Assembly: GCF_905171775.1 (NCBI RefSeq)
Contig: NC_053492.1
Coordinates: 327,262,720 to 327,326,719 of the forward strand
Direction of reading: 5' to 3'
DNA from: Rana temporaria
Lineage: Eukaryota; Chordata; Amphibia; Anura; Ranidae
Length of the DNA: 64,000 nucleotides
The notes beneath the pieces are model-generated. The model made no database searches. It had not been told where the DNA came from and worked only from the letters and a program-made list of their open reading frames with translations. A program made the translations under genes and the position numbers. Below, piece after piece: positions 1 through 10,915 of the stretch (position 1 is the first letter of the stretch; each line of letters opens with the position of its first letter).

Positions 1-59
1 CAGGTAATGTAGATGTAGGCCTACATAATGTTAATACATGTTTTGGTCCCACATTTCAG

Positions 60-229
60 GAACAAATCGTGCTGGTGAGGGACTTGACACCTATAGTGCC
101 CAGCTCCAGGTCTTGTCGTGCAGGGCACAAGTCGAAGACATCCGTCTTGCCTCCCGCGAAATTCGGCACAAAGCCAAAACTCTGGAACGCCAGCTGAAAA
201 TTTTAATAAATGTTTTGGGGAGGGTTTAA
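60..229 (+). CDS. Last exon of Harbinger accessory (Myb/SANT-like) protein, partial
   Basis: A short open segment follows a good splice acceptor (pyrimidine tract ending in CAG at 57-59) and ends with TAA at 227-229. The peptide is a charged helix rich in Arg, Gln and Leu, ending ILINVLGRV. PIF/Harbinger elements carry two convergent genes, a transposase and a Myb/trihelix DNA-binding partner that escorts it to the nucleus. This exon lies tail to tail with the transposase at 698-2215, which is where the partner's C-terminus should be. The DNA-binding exons would be left of the window. Assignment rests on position and helical character, not on a diagnostic motif. Confidence 0.4.
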
Positions 230-697
230 TTTTTTGGGGGCCTTTTTTGTTTTAAAAGCCGTGATTTTAAATTTTTACAATTTTACAAAAAAATAAATAA
301 AAAAATAATTAGATTTTTGAATAATGAAAAAGACCAAAACAATAAAAAAAGTGATTTTATTTTTGAATAATGAAAAACCCCAAAAAATATGAAAAAGTTA
401 TTTTTGCTCTGTTAAAAAATAAACATATTTGTACGATCAAAAATGTGTGGCTAGTTCTTTGTATCAATGCTGACTCATTAAATAACTCAGGTATATTTTG
501 TTGGTTAAGATTGACAATGATGGGAATTTAGTACATCCCAAACACATGGCTCTATGAGAACCTAGGAAAAAGCTACAATACCCAAAATTATAAAACACAA
601 TTAAAATAAAATTAATTACACTGTTTATTCAAGAAAAAAGAAGATTTTATTTTTTACCCAAGATCGGGCATTGCAATGACCCCTCCCCATAAAATAA
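230..697. other. AT-rich gap between the convergent Harbinger genes
   Basis: No reading frame or structured repeat is evident. The stretch is rich in A and T runs with AATAAA-like signals on both strands, consistent with the shared 3' untranslated region of two convergent transposon genes. Confidence 0.4.
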
Positions 698-1337
698 TCA
701 ACATAGGATTGACGCACTGCACATGCGGTTTGGGGGGCCAAGCCTGTATGGCGAATGTCTTCTCAAATAATTGTGTACAATGCAACAGCATAATATGATG
801 TGATTCCATTTGTATTCCGCAAGGTTCATTGCAGTTAAAAACAATCTGAATCGGCTGGCCATGATTCCAAAGGCATTCTCTACCACACGTCTTGCCCTGG
901 CCAGCCGATAATTAAAAACCCTCCTCTCAGGGGTGATGGTGCGTTGGGGAAATGGCCTCATTAGGTGGGAACCCAATCCAAATGCCTCATCTGCTAAAAA
1001 CATGAAGGGCAGACCCTCTTCGTTCTCCTCCGCAGGTGGCAAAGCAAGGTCCTCCAACTGATGCCGTTGGGCGAACTCCGTCTCCGCAAAGACACCGCCG
1101 TCCGACATCTGGCCATTTTTCCCAACATCCACATACAAGAAATCATAGTTGGCAGACACCACCGCCATCAAAACAACGCTGTGGAACCCCTTGTAGTTGT
1201 AAAAATGGGATCCACAATGGGGTGGGGGCACGATGCGGATGTGCTTGCCATCAATGGCTCCTCCGCAGTTCGGAAAGTTCCAACGCTGGGAGAAGTCCGC
1301 TGCCACAGTCTGCCATTCCTGTGGCGTGGTGGGGGAA

Positions 1338-1948
1338 CTGTATAGAACAATAAGAAAAAATACATTCAAACAAACATTGAGAACAGAATATCTATAAACA
1401 TTCAAGGGATCACAATAAAATAAAATAACTTAATTTAATATTCCTAAATAATATGGGATCACTAAGCAGATTAATCACCCCCTCTGATGTGCAATAAAAA
1501 ACATTAGGGGGAGGCCCGAGATGAGTTTGACCTGACAAACAACACCCAAAAATAATAAAAAAATAATATATTTTTGCTAGATATTAACATTAAAAATTAA
1601 CAATTGTGTGTGTGTGTGTGTGGGGGGGGGGGGGGGGTTGGACTACAATGGAGACCACAAATAAAGGGGGATATAGGGACACACAAAATGCAGCACTACA
1701 ATGGAGGCCACAAATGAAGGGGGATATAGGGACTAGGCTAGGTGGGTTTGGCCACAAAATAGAATGCTGGACAGGTTGGCTAACTAAAAGATACATGTAG
1801 GCTAAAAAATATTTAGAAAAACAGCATACATGGAGACAAAGTGAACATTCTCAGCATATTACAAACAGGTTAATTAGGGAGTGTTTTTGGAAACAAAATT
1901 AAGCAGACAATATAGACATAGTTTGGGCATTGAAAGGACACCACTTAC
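1338..1948 (-). other. Intron of the Harbinger transposase
   Basis: The segment is bounded by GT (1948-1947) and AG (1339-1338) on the minus strand. It contains the microsatellite at 1605-1637 and an imperfect 45-bp tandem duplication around 1646-1735 (repeated GGGGGATATAGGGAC). No coding potential is seen. Confidence 0.6.
1605..1637. repeat. (TG)n microsatellite running into a G run
   Basis: About nine TG units at 1605-1621 are followed by 16 G. It lies in the transposase intron of the Harbinger element. Confidence 0.9.
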
Positions 1949-2215
1949 CTTAACATAGTCCTCCTGCAGAACCTGAATGATGGCAGAACAGGTCTCCGGG
2001 ATTATGAGGCCCAGAGCCTGGGGGGAGATGCCCGTCGAACTTCAAGTCCTGCAGACTTCTCCCTGTTGCAAGGTAGCAACTAGCCGCTGCTCAGCAGTGA
2101 TGGCTTCCCGCATAACAGTGTCCTGCCTGGTGATATATGGCGACACCGAAGCCAAAAGCTGCATCCTAACAGCAAGCACAGCACGATCTCGGCGACGAGT
2201 TCGTACCCGCAACAT

Positions 2216-2631
2216 GGCTAGAAAACGGTCGTCAAATCAGATCAGACTAAATTACGACCTGAAGTACAGAATGGCCTCTGAAGAACGACCTGCAAAACAG
2301 CACCGTGCACACAAGAACGCACTGCCAAAACAAATACGTCCTGAATACAAGTACTGTATCACAGATCAGACGACAAATACACAAACTGTACAACAGAAAA
2401 CTAAATTTAAAGTCGTGTGTGGACCCCATCGGTCAGTTATCCTTCGGTCAAAAATTTTAGAACTTGCTTTAAAATTGAACCGATGGACGCCTAACCGATA
2501 GGTCAAAACCGATGGATAGTATGCAAAAGCATCGGTTAAAAACCCGCGCATGCTCAGAATCAAGTCGACGCATGCTTGAAAGCATTGAACTTCATTTTTC
2601 TCTGCACGTCGTTGTGTTTTACGTCACCGCG
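2216..2631. other. 5' noncoding end of the Harbinger element and flank
   Basis: No credible gene. The stretch around 2425-2580 contains inverted blocks built on CGATGG/GACCGAT and the motif CGCATGCTCAGAATC, typical of anuran DNA-transposon subterminal regions. The outer inverted repeat could not be paired because the partner end is outside the window. An LTR begins at 2632. Confidence 0.35.
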
Positions 2632-3095
2632 TGTCAAGGAAGCATGAATCAGACGTACAAAACAGATAAATGAATAAGAAGATTTTATTGGAAACCAAAC
2701 AGCAAGGTCAAAGTCCACACTGATGGTCGGAACAGCCAGAAGAGTAGTCCAACGGTGCCAGGGTCGATAGCCAGGGATGGGAGTAAGTCAAGCCGGAGTC
2801 TGTAGCCAGAGAGGGGGTGAAACGAAGCCGGGGATCAGGAACCAGAAGGAACGTCCGTAGCCGGGTTGGTGTCCAGGAGCAGGCAGCACGATCACAGAAG
2901 GGGTGTCAGACAAAAGGCCCAAGCGAGGAAATGCTGCAGCTGCCGTCATATATATATATATATGCTGGGCAGCCAGCTCCTCCCAGTGGGAAGGAGGAGC
3001 CGCAGGGTGTGGCAGCTTACAAGAACCCCATGAAGCAAGATGGCTGCTAGCACAGGTCAGTGATGAGAAGCCTGCAAAGAGGTAAGACCATGACA
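2632..3095 (-). repeat. 3' LTR of a truncated Ty3/gypsy element
   Basis: The 464-bp block begins TGTCAAGG and ends CCATGACA on the plus strand, so it has TG...CA ends. It is followed at 3096 by a purine tract on the minus strand (plus GTACCTCCCCCTC), the polypurine tract that precedes a 3' LTR. It aligns end to end with the 447-bp LTRs at 29973 and 34772 but is clearly diverged (own subfamily). It has a (TA)n TATA box at 2949-2962. The segment AGGCCCAAGC at 2915-2924 is the counterpart of the proposed self-priming segment of the younger element, with one base different. Confidence 0.85.
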
Positions 3096-3106
3096 GTACC
3101 TCCCCC

Positions 3107-3937
3107 TCAAGGGCCCCTCCTCCGCGGCGCAAAATACGGCTTCTGGGGAAAGCGCGCGTGGAAGGCTCGGAGGAGGACAGGAGCATGGACATCTGCGGAA
3201 GGAACCCAGGAACCCTCCTCTGGACCATACCCACGCCAGTGGACCAAGAACTGCAACCAGCCACAGACCAAGCATGAGTCCATGATATCGCTCACCTCGT
3301 ATTCTTCATGATCGCCCACCTGGACAGGACGAGGAACCGAGAAGGTGAAACTATTGCATATTAGTGGTTTCAACAGGGAAACGTGAAACACATTGGAAAC
3401 CCGCATACTAGGTGGAAGCGCGAGAGCATAGGCAACCGGGTTCACCCTGCGGAGCACACGGAAGGAACCAACAAAGCGAGGAGCCAGCTTAGGAGTGGGC
3501 ACTCGGAGGATGAGATTGCGAGTGGACAACCACAAACGATCTCTGACCTGGTAGGAAGGAGCAGGCAACCATCTGCGATCAGCCTGGAGCTTCTGGCGCT
3601 GCGCAGAGACCCTGAGGGACCTCTGGATCTGTACCCATGAAGCATGTAGGGCAGAAAGGTGGTTCTCCACAGCCTGAACATCTTGGGGACAGAATGACTC
3701 CGGTAATACCGCAGGTTGGAACCCATAATTGGCCATGAAGGGAGACATCCCAGAGGAAGAGTTAACCGCCGTGTTCCTGGCAAACTCAGCCCATGGCAGA
3801 AGGTCAACCCAATTGTACTGATGATCGGAGACATGGCAACGAAGAAATTGCTCCAGGGCTTGATTGGATCGCTCTGCGGCCCCATTGGACTGAGGGTGGT
3901 AAGTCGAAGAGAAGGAAAGTCGAATACCCAAAAGTCG
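3107..3937 (-). pseudogene. Ty3/gypsy integrase C-terminus and chromodomain, 5' truncated
   Basis: The open frame encodes the end of a chromovirus pol. It shows the third integrase residue region (YHPQSNGAAERSNQALEQF), the GPY-type region (PKLAPRFVGSFRVLRRVNPVAYAL), then a chromodomain (EYEVSDIMDS, FLVHWRGYGPEEGSWVP) that in this group directs insertion into heterochromatin. It matches the homologous segment of the element at 29973-35218 but lacks that copy's stop and deletion in this interval. Homology stops near 3937, where a minisatellite replaces the rest of pol, so protease, RT, RNase H and most of integrase are gone. Reading-frame residues upstream of about 3937 belong to the minisatellite and are not integrase. 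Confidence 0.85.
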
Positions 3938-3946
3938 AATACTATG

Positions 3947-4090
3947 CCTGCAGTCTCTAACCCTCTCCCGTAGTATGCCAGCAGTCTCTGACCCTCTCTC
4001 CTGTAGTACACCTGCAGTCTCTCCTGTGGTACCCATGCAGTCTCTGACCCTCTCTCTCCTGTAGTACGCCTGCAGTCTCTGACTATCTCT
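3947..4090. repeat. Minisatellite of about 33 bp (CTGCAGTCTCTGACCC unit)
   Basis: Four to five imperfect copies share CTGCAGTCTCTGACCCTC followed by a CTGTAGTA segment. It abuts the breakpoint of the truncated gypsy element. Confidence 0.8.
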
Positions 4091-4231
4091 GCTTTCCTAT
4101 ATGAAAACCTGGCTCTGTCTGGACTCTGTACTCTGCCCTACATTCTATGGGCCTCTGTACGTTGCCTTGCCTACATTCCCTATTTAACATTACTACATTC
4201 TCCACTATGTAAGTCATCTCACTCTATTTAA
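4091..4231. other. Unassigned single-copy-looking flank
   Basis: No gene or clear repeat is seen. It ends with the TTAA (4228-4231) that flanks the next element. Confidence 0.4.
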
Positions 4232-5980
4232 CCAATTGCCAATGGCTGCCCGTCATATGACGTCCTGGGCTTTGTGCCAATATATCTGAATGATCCCTGC
4301 AGCTATCATTTAGATATTAACTTTTTCATCCGGCGATTGCCTACACCATAAGAATGATCATATCGACGAGAGGGGACGTCCTCCTGTCGCGGCGATCGGT
4401 TAGTTGTAGAACGGATCTGGCGGCCCCGTATGTTTACCATAGATATTTCCGGCGTACCAGATGGTCCCCGGCGTCTCTATGATTGTACGGAGGCTGGGTC
4501 TGATGTTATGACATCACGCCCGGCCTCTACATTCAAACAAACGGCACTGCCTCGGCTAGGAAGCCAAGATCGTTTTATTTTTATTTCAGCCTCAGGGGTG
4601 AGATGTAGGGTCTTATTGACCCCATATTTCACTGTAAAGAGGACCGATCATGCCATATTCCTATTACAAGGGATGTTTACATTCCTTGTAATAGGAATAA
4701 AGTGATCAAATTATTATATATTTTTTTTAAAGTGTCAAACTAAATTTGTTTAAGTAAAATTAACAGTGCCCCTGTCTCCGCTCGCAGAAGCGAGCGCGCA
4801 CTTAAGTGCCCACCCACATAGGAAAACTGTGTTCAAACCACACATGTGAGGTGTCGCCGTGAACATTTGAGCCCTAGACCTCCTCTATAATTTAAAACAT
4901 GTAGCCAGTAAAAAAATTAAAGCGTCGCCTATGGGGATTTTAAAGTACCGAAGTTTGGTGCCATTCCACGAGTGTGTGCAATTATTAAGCGTGACATGTT
5001 AGGTATCTATTTACTCAGCGTAACTTCTTCTTCTTGCGCTAACTTTACTGTTTTTTTTTTAATCAAGAAACAGTTTTTTTTTTTTTTTTAAATTGTTTGA
5101 GAAATTGCTGTGCAAGTACTGTACTCTAGGATCTCTGCTAAAATAAAACATATAAGGGCCAGGATTCAGATACAATTGCGTATCTATCGGCGGGCGTAAC
5201 GTATCTCGGATACGTTACGTCGCCGTAACTTAGGGCGCAAGTTCCGTATTCAGAAAGAACTTGCGCCCTAAGTTAAGGTGGCGTAGCGTATGTGATCCGG
5301 CGTAAGCCCGCGGAATTCAAATTCTCCATGCAGTGGGCGTGTTGTATGGCAATGAAGGCTGACCCCACGTAAATAAAGTTTTTGGCTAACGGCGAATGCG
5401 CCGTCTGTGAATGTATCCCAGTGTGCATGCTCCAAATTAACCCGCAAAAAGCCAATGCTTTCGACGTGAACGTAAATTACGCCCAGCCCTATTCGCGAAC
5501 AACTTACGCAAACTACGTAATCGACGGAAAATTCGACGCTGGCCCGACGTCCATACTTAACATAGGATACGCCTCATATAGAAGGGGTAACTTTACGCCG
5601 GAAAAAGCTTAACGTAAACGACGTAAAAAAATGCGCCGGGCGGGCGTATGTTTCTGAATCGGCGTATCTACCTAATTTGCATATTCCTTGCATAAATCTA
5701 CGGAAGCGCCACCTAGCGGCCAGCGTAAATATTCAGCCTAAGATACAACGGTGTAAGAGACTTACGCCGGTCGGATCTTGGGGAAATCTATGCGTAATCA
5801 GGCGCATAGATACGACCCCGCACACTCAGAGTTACGACGGCGTATCCAGAGTTACGCTGTCGTAACTCCTATCTGAATCCGGACCATAATGTTTGGGGGT
5901 TCTATGCAATTTTCGAGCAAAAAATATATGATTTTTACATGTAGGAGAGAAATGTCAGAATTGGCCTGGTTGGCAATTGG
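4232..5980. mobile_element. TTAA-flanked nonautonomous element (piggyBac-type ends)
   Basis: The element lies between TTAA at 4228-4231 and TTAA at 5981-5984. Its ends are inverted: CCAATTGCCAA at the left, and TTGGCAATTGG at the right. TTAA target duplication is the hallmark of the piggyBac superfamily. The interior has no transposase. It contains a module also found at 21600-22370 (GTGAGATGTAGGGTCTTATT, then CCCTGTCCC...CACACATGTGAGGT...GGTATCTATTTACTC), showing that the two regions are copies of one family. A Harbinger MITE was inserted at 5155-5885. Superfamily is inferred from target site and ends only. Confidence 0.7.
5155..5885. mobile_element. Harbinger MITE
   Basis: The 731-bp element has inverted ends (AGGGCCAGGATTCAGATA at left, TATCTGAATCCGGACC at right) and is flanked by ATA at 5152-5154 and 5886-5888. 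The empty site can be read from the sister copy near 22275, which has CATATATAATG without an insertion. No coding capacity; the short frames inside are chance, favoured by its CG-rich TACG repeats. Confidence 0.85.
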
Positions 5981-6571
5981 TTAACCACACCCCCTTTAAG
6001 CTACACCCAATACTCCCAGTTTTTACTGAGACAAACTGCGCGCCGCATTTTTTTAAACTACAGTTGAAACACACCCACAAATTAATGCCCACCCCTAATT
6101 TGCATACTACTTCCCCCACACTGGCTTTCTGGGCATACAGTAAATATATATATAGGCCTGGATTCACATACATCGGCGCATATTTATGCCGCCGTATCGT
6201 ATCTTTTTTACACTACGCCGTAGCAGCGCGGAGAGGCATGCACTGTATTCAGAAAGCCATTGCTTACCAAGATGCGCCAGCGTAACGTATTTTCGAAGGC
6301 GCAGGCCAGTGTAAGTGGGCGTGACCCCATGCAAATTATTGTCCGAGCGTGTCGCAGTGGTTTACGCCCGGTGTATCTTAAACGGCGCATGCGCCGTGAC
6401 GTGGACATGTCCCGCTCCCCTCTGCGCATGCTTACAACTACGCCCGGCGTAACCCCTAAGATACGCCGGCCCACCGCCTACGCCCAGAGCATAAATACGC
6501 CCAGACATGCGCCCGTTGAGCGCAAAAGTACACCAGCAGCATTTGGTGTGGGTACTTTTGCGTTCTGAGCG

Positions 6572-7916
6572 ATGTCTGCTCCTGTGACTGAGAGGGAGAG
6601 GAGGAAAAAGAATTTTAGCCCGAAGGAGAAGGCAATCGTGATATCTGCCATCTCCAGGTACAACGTGTACCTCCATGGGGCACAGAGTGGCACGACCAGC
6701 AAAGTCAAGAAGGAGATCCTCCAGGAGATCGCCATGCAGGTCAATGCCTTTGGACATGAGCGGAGGACCTCAAGGGACATTGGCAAAAAGATCAACGACC
6801 TGCGTCGTCAGGTCAAAGAGAAACTGGCCAAGGTGAGGAGGCACGCCAGGGGCACGGGAGGCGGACCAGCCACTACCATCAGGCTCACTGCTGATGAGGA
6901 GGAGATTGCCCAATGCCTGGAGAGTGAGCAGGTGGAGGGCCTGGAGGGCTATGACTCCATTGATCAGGCCTTGAGAACAGGTAAGTGTGTTTTTTTCCCC
7001 TATCCGGTGTGTAGCATGTGAGGGGGTGGAAGGGAACATGTGACAAGTGTGTGGGTCCACCAACATGTGAATGCTTTGTGTCATCCACAGATGTGCAGGA
7101 GGGAGCGGGCCCGTCGTCAGCTGCTGGACGACCCATGCCATCCTTGGAGGAGTGTGCCCACACCTCTCCTCTAGAGGAAGTTGTGGAGGAGCAAGTGGAC
7201 CTTCAGGAAGGTGTCTACCTCCAGGAGGAGGTCCCCATCCCTGGACCCTCCTACTCCATCAAGGGAAGCCCCTCACCCTCCTCCTCCATCAGGGCAATCC
7301 CCTCACCCTCCTCCTCCATCAGGGAAACCCCCTCAGGGTCCACCCTCATCAGGGAAACCCCCTCAAGGGCCTCCCTGTCCAGACGGACCCAAGCCTCTCC
7401 TGCCCCCAGGAAGGCTACGAGGAAGACAAGCAGTGTTCCTGAATCCCTCCAGGAAAATATTGCGAGGGACCAGGCCCGCCAGATGGGTGCTATAGCCGGG
7501 ACCTGCGACGTGTGGCAGACAGCCTGGCCTCCTCGGCCCAGATAAATGACAGCCTGCAGGATGTCAGTGGGAACTGTGCTGCGATTGTCACCTGCGTTGG
7601 TGAGCTGAAGGCCACAACAGCAGGCCTCGTGGCAGAGGTAAAGAGCCTGGCAGTGGTTTTAAAGGCCAATACTGCTGCCATCGAGGCAGAGGGGAGGCAG
7701 ACGAGGCGCCACCAGCGCCACCACACCACCCACCAGCTGCGGATGCAGGCGCAGACTAATGCGGTCCTCACCCGCATTGCCCTGGCGTTGGAGGGCAGGC
7801 AGCCAGCACCTGTCAGGAGTGGCAGACCTGGGGATGATCCTCCTCCCGAGGCTCCCCCCAGGCAACTGAGGAGCCAGAGCCGTGGCACCATGCGTGGCCC
7901 ACGACAGGGCAAATGA
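6572..7916 (+). pseudogene. Harbinger Myb/SANT-like DNA-binding protein, two exons, one frameshift
   Basis: The partner protein of Harbinger transposase binds the element's subterminal DNA and brings the transposase into the nucleus. Exon 1 (6572-6980) starts MSAPVTERERRKKNFSPKEK and carries a trihelix/Myb-like domain of about 80 residues (KAIVISAISRYNVYLHG ... TSRDIGKKINDLRRQVKEKL). The splice sites are canonical (AACAG|GTAAGT at 6981; CATCCACAG|ATG at 7090-7091) and keep frame. Exon 2 has an acidic stretch, then a Pro/Ser-rich segment made of 30-bp tandem repeats (7245-7370), then a C-terminal helical region seen in the next frame (7512-7916). The two exon-2 frames are offset by one base at the G run 7498-7500, read as a one-base deletion. 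Start chosen as the first Met before the domain. Confidence 0.8.
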
Positions 7917-8215
7917 GTGTCTTTTTTTATTTGTTTTTGCTCAGGTTATGAGTTTTTTTATTTTATTTATTTGCTCAGGTTATGAGCTTTTTTATTTTGG
8001 AGTGTCGTGCACAGAGGGATGTTGCTGGCCTCCAGTAAGGGCATGCCATGTCGGCCAATGGCATGAACCCTTTTTTTTTATTTTGTAGTGAATGCACACG
8101 GTGAGGAGTGCAGTGTGACTGGTGTGGGTGACATTCCTGCCAGCAAGGCGTGTCACCCTGGGTTGTCAGGGAGAGGTTATCCCCAAGACAGTGTGAATGT
8201 GGTTTGAATGGACAG
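7917..8215. other. 3' region between convergent Harbinger genes
   Basis: Contains a local tandem duplication around 7938-8000 (TTTGCTCAGGTTATGAG repeated) and no gene. It ends with GACAG at 8211-8215, the left copy of the solo-LTR target duplication. Confidence 0.5.
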
Positions 8216-8877
8216 TGTAACTGAACCCCAAATGGGACAGGGGTTAAATCCGTTCACGATATTCCATCCCATCCAAGACAGCTTATCGACACTCCAACCA
8301 ACAGGATCCGATCCATCCCATTTTCCAGAATAAGACGAGACACAGCTCTGTGCTTTCTGGTTTCAAATGCAAGAATGCTTTAATGGTTTCTTCTCAGCTT
8401 TTTATGCAGTTACAAGCAGGTGACCGTAATCAAAGGGACATTGAAATCTCCACCCCCTTCACACCATGGGGCTTCAATCACATATTTTTATCAATAGAAT
8501 TCACACAAAATACCATCACACAATGAGTTCCCTTCAATCCACATCTTTAGACAGATGGCCTGTCTCCAACAGACAGGTAGTCACACCTGGGCATCAATAG
8601 GCTTTAAACCGTGTTATCACACGATGGAAAGGTCTAGGAGCAGACCTGAATTAACACCTTTACACAATGGACAATGAAATGTCTAGGATTTGATGCAATT
8701 AACACCTTTAAAAAGAATGTGTCCCCACATTGAATAAGCCAACAACTTGTGATATCTCAAGACATCCTGCAAACATGAATTATTATTAATGTCCCATCTC
8801 ATGTAATACATGAATTATGATTCACTTGCCACCCCATCTCCTGGCTCAATCTGTGCCCAAAAGTCACTCCTGTTACA
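8216..8877 (-). repeat. Solo LTR (662 bp) with 5-bp target duplication
   Basis: The segment begins TGTAACTG and ends CTGTTACA, giving inverted TGTAAC/GTTACA ends. It is flanked by GACAG at 8211-8215 and 8878-8882. On the minus strand an ATTAAA signal followed by a GT-rich stretch (about 8380 down to 8330) fits a polyadenylation region, so minus orientation is likely. There is no internal coding sequence, so it is the product of LTR-LTR recombination of a gypsy- or retrovirus-like element. Family is not identified. Confidence 0.7.
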
Positions 8878-9038
8878 GACAGCAACACCATTGGGGCCTT
8901 GGCACGGCGTTGCTGCTCCCAAGTCCCGTGCGGTGGACTTGGGCTACTCCAATGTGAGGTGGATGTGGTGTGTGTGAGCTAGGGACCACAGTGGTGTGCA
9001 TGCGTGCATTGTCCGTGTGCCATGATGAATGTGTGTGT

Positions 9039-10019
9039 TTAACGTGCAAAGATGCGTTCCACAAGGCAACTAATGACTGCTGTTCCTTCAGCAGACGGGG
9101 TAGCCTGGGTTAGGGGGGGACTGTCTGGTTCGGGGGTCAGGTCATCACATATTTCAATCTCCAGGCCCTTTCTCATGGCGTAGTTGTGCAGCACGCAACA
9201 TGCACCGATGATCTGGCACACAAAGTTTGGGGAATACAACAGGGTCCCCCCGGACTTATCCAGGCATCGGAAACGGGACTTCAGGGTGCCAAATGTGCGC
9301 TCCACCACTGCACGGGTGCGTATGTGTGCAGCATTGCATCTTCTCTGGCCTCTGGTTTGGGGATTCCGGTATGGAGTCAGGAGATGGGGCCCAAATGCAT
9401 ATGCCGAGTCACCTGGAAGGGAAAAGACAGGAGAATGTTAGTCGTGCATGTGCCCCTCGTGATGTCTGCATCATGGGGTCGGACAGTCATGCCTGACTCC
9501 CATGTCACTCACCAACCAGCCAGCTGTCCCTGTACACGTTCTGTTTAAATTCTGTTGGGATGTTGCTTTGACGGTATATGTAGCTGTCGTGGCTGGCCCC
9601 ACGGACGTGCCATATGAGGCATTGGGCATCGGCTATCACCTGTACGTTGATGGAATGCCACTGCTTACGACTGCAGTATATTCTGTAGAAATCCTGCATT
9701 GCCTTCTGCCGCAGATGCTCATGGGTGGGTTTGATGATGTGGTGGGACATGCGTGTGAGGATTGCGGGACAACCTGGTGCACGCATCTGCTCATGGTGGA
9801 TTGTGACATCCCAGACATGACTCTACTTGTTCGTTGGTAAGATCCACTGGCAAGGTAATGGAGTGTTGCCAGTACCTTGACCAGTGGCTGCACTGCATGT
9901 GAGCGTTGTGTCTTGCTGGTGATGTCAACATGCAGGGCTGTGGCTAATTTCAGGATGGCATCAGGGCTGAATCTGAAGATGCGATACACCTCCGATTCCC
10001 CCATGCCAGAGATGTTCAT
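9039..10019 (-). pseudogene. PIF/Harbinger transposase lacking the first catalytic region
   Basis: N-terminal half (from MNISGMGESEVYRIFRF at 10019) has the helix-turn-helix-like part (SQSTMSRCVHQVV). A frame slip near 9780 leads to AILTRMSHHIIKP and then QWHSINVQVIADAQ and ASHDSYIYRQS, the second-Asp segment. After a small intron (donor GGTGAGT near 9507, acceptor TCCAG near 9413) comes DSAYAFGPHLLTPYRNPQ, AVVERTFGTLKSRFRCLD (catalytic Glu) and the CQIIGACCVLHNYA tail. The usual segment carrying the first Asp (GxIDxTH type) should lie between AMQDFYRI and CSRKQWHS, but it is absent, about 25 residues short. The enzyme cannot be active. It is a different Harbinger lineage from the one at 698-2215. 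Confidence 0.85.
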
Positions 10020-10440
10020 GCGCGTTCGGTATATCCTCTCCTGTGCCCTCCTACGTCCCGGTGGGCCACAGTAGTAGTGCTATGACCATGGCTGCCCCTG
10101 GCATGTTGGCATACGGATGTGTTGTCCTGCAAGTGTGGTTGCTCAGCTCGTCCGAAACGGTGCTGCTGCAGCTGCTCTCCAGCTGACCTGTGCACGTCTG
10201 TTGCTGAGTTACACCTGCTTAATGAGGTATAACTTTAGGCCGGAAGTACAACTTACGCGCACATCGCGTAGCCTGTGTCGGGCGCATGTACGTTCGTGAA
10301 TCGCCCTACCTCCCTCATTTGCATATTTGCATAGATAATCAATGGGTGCGCCAGATGCATCCAGCGTAAATATGCGCCCATGATACGCCTACGTTGTAAC
10401 GTTACGTCGGTCGGAAGAAGCCTATTTTCAGGCGTATCTA

Positions 10441-10836
10441 GTAGACATGTGCAGGATGAAAAAATTTGTTTTGTTTTGTTTCGATTCGTTATTTAATTAA
10501 ATTTGTTTAGTTAAGTTCGTTGCATTCATTACATTCGTTTTCGGGATTCATTTCGTATTCAAAAAAAATTCTACTGCATTCGAAAAAACTCTACTGCATT
10601 CAAAATAATTCTAACGCATTCGAAAACAAATCTACCGAATTCGAAAAAAATGATCAAATTCGAAATAATGCTTCCACATTTAAACGAAACTATATATAAC
10701 CATTTCCTGAAATTCGAAATTCGTATAGAATGAAATCGAATTTGATTAGAAAAGATTAAAATAGAATCGAAAATACAAGAAAAGATTAGTATAGAAAAAC
10801 AATAGCACAGAACAGAAAAAAAAAATATTTTATATA

Positions 10837-10840
<4 letters not shown>
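10441..10840. repeat. AT-rich degenerate repeat (TTCGAAT-type)
   Basis: Short variants of ATTCGAAAA, CTACTGCATTC and TAGAATGAAATCGAAT recur. The same vocabulary fills 19400-20780, so both may be ends or pieces of one repeat family split by the material between. Confidence 0.6.

Positions 10841-10908
<68 letters not shown>
10841..10908. repeat. (TA)n microsatellite, about 34 units
   Basis: Uninterrupted TA dinucleotides. The reading frame ending in a poly-Ile/Tyr tract on the minus strand is a by-product. Confidence 0.95.

Positions 10909-10915
<7 letters not shown>

Larger units (their letters stand above)
698..2215 (-). pseudogene. PIF/Harbinger (HARBI1-like) DDE transposase, two exons, broken
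   Basis: The product would be a nuclear DDE-type cut-and-paste transposase. Exon 2 (698-1337) shows the DDE_Tnp_4 landmarks in order: CGGAIDGKHIRI (first Asp), VGKNGQMSDGGVF (second Asp region), FLADEAFGLGSHLMRPF, and RRVVENAFGIMASRFRLF (catalytic Glu), then the CIVHNYLR tail. Exon 1 (1949-2215) starts MLRVRTRRR and ends in LGLIIPETCSAIIQVLQEDYVK with a consensus AAG|GTAAGT donor. The acceptor TATACAG lies at 1338-1344. Exon 1 has an in-frame TGA around 2085 with local frame slips, and the frame is not kept across the splice because of an extra C in the run at 1331-1335. The gene therefore looks dead although its catalytic exon is open. The family assignment is firm; the exon ends are inferred from splice consensus. 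Confidence 0.85.
6154..10440. mobile_element. Two-gene PIF/Harbinger element, right end truncated
   Basis: The left end (AGGCCTGGATTCACATAC, 6154 on) matches the terminal motif of the Harbinger MITEs in this window. Inside are a Myb-like gene on plus (6572-7916) and a transposase on minus (9039-10019), convergent as expected for the superfamily. The right subterminal region (TACGCC-rich, 10200-10440) is present, but the terminal GGGCC motif is missing and AT-rich sequence begins at 10441. A solo LTR separates the two genes. This element is the likely relative of the source for the MITEs at 5155, 23025, 24142, 24944 and 50075. Confidence 0.75.

Noticed and set aside
5155..5885. Small frames across the Harbinger MITEs (also 23025, 24142, 50075)
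   Set aside because: The MITEs are noncoding; frames differ between copies and carry no conserved peptide.
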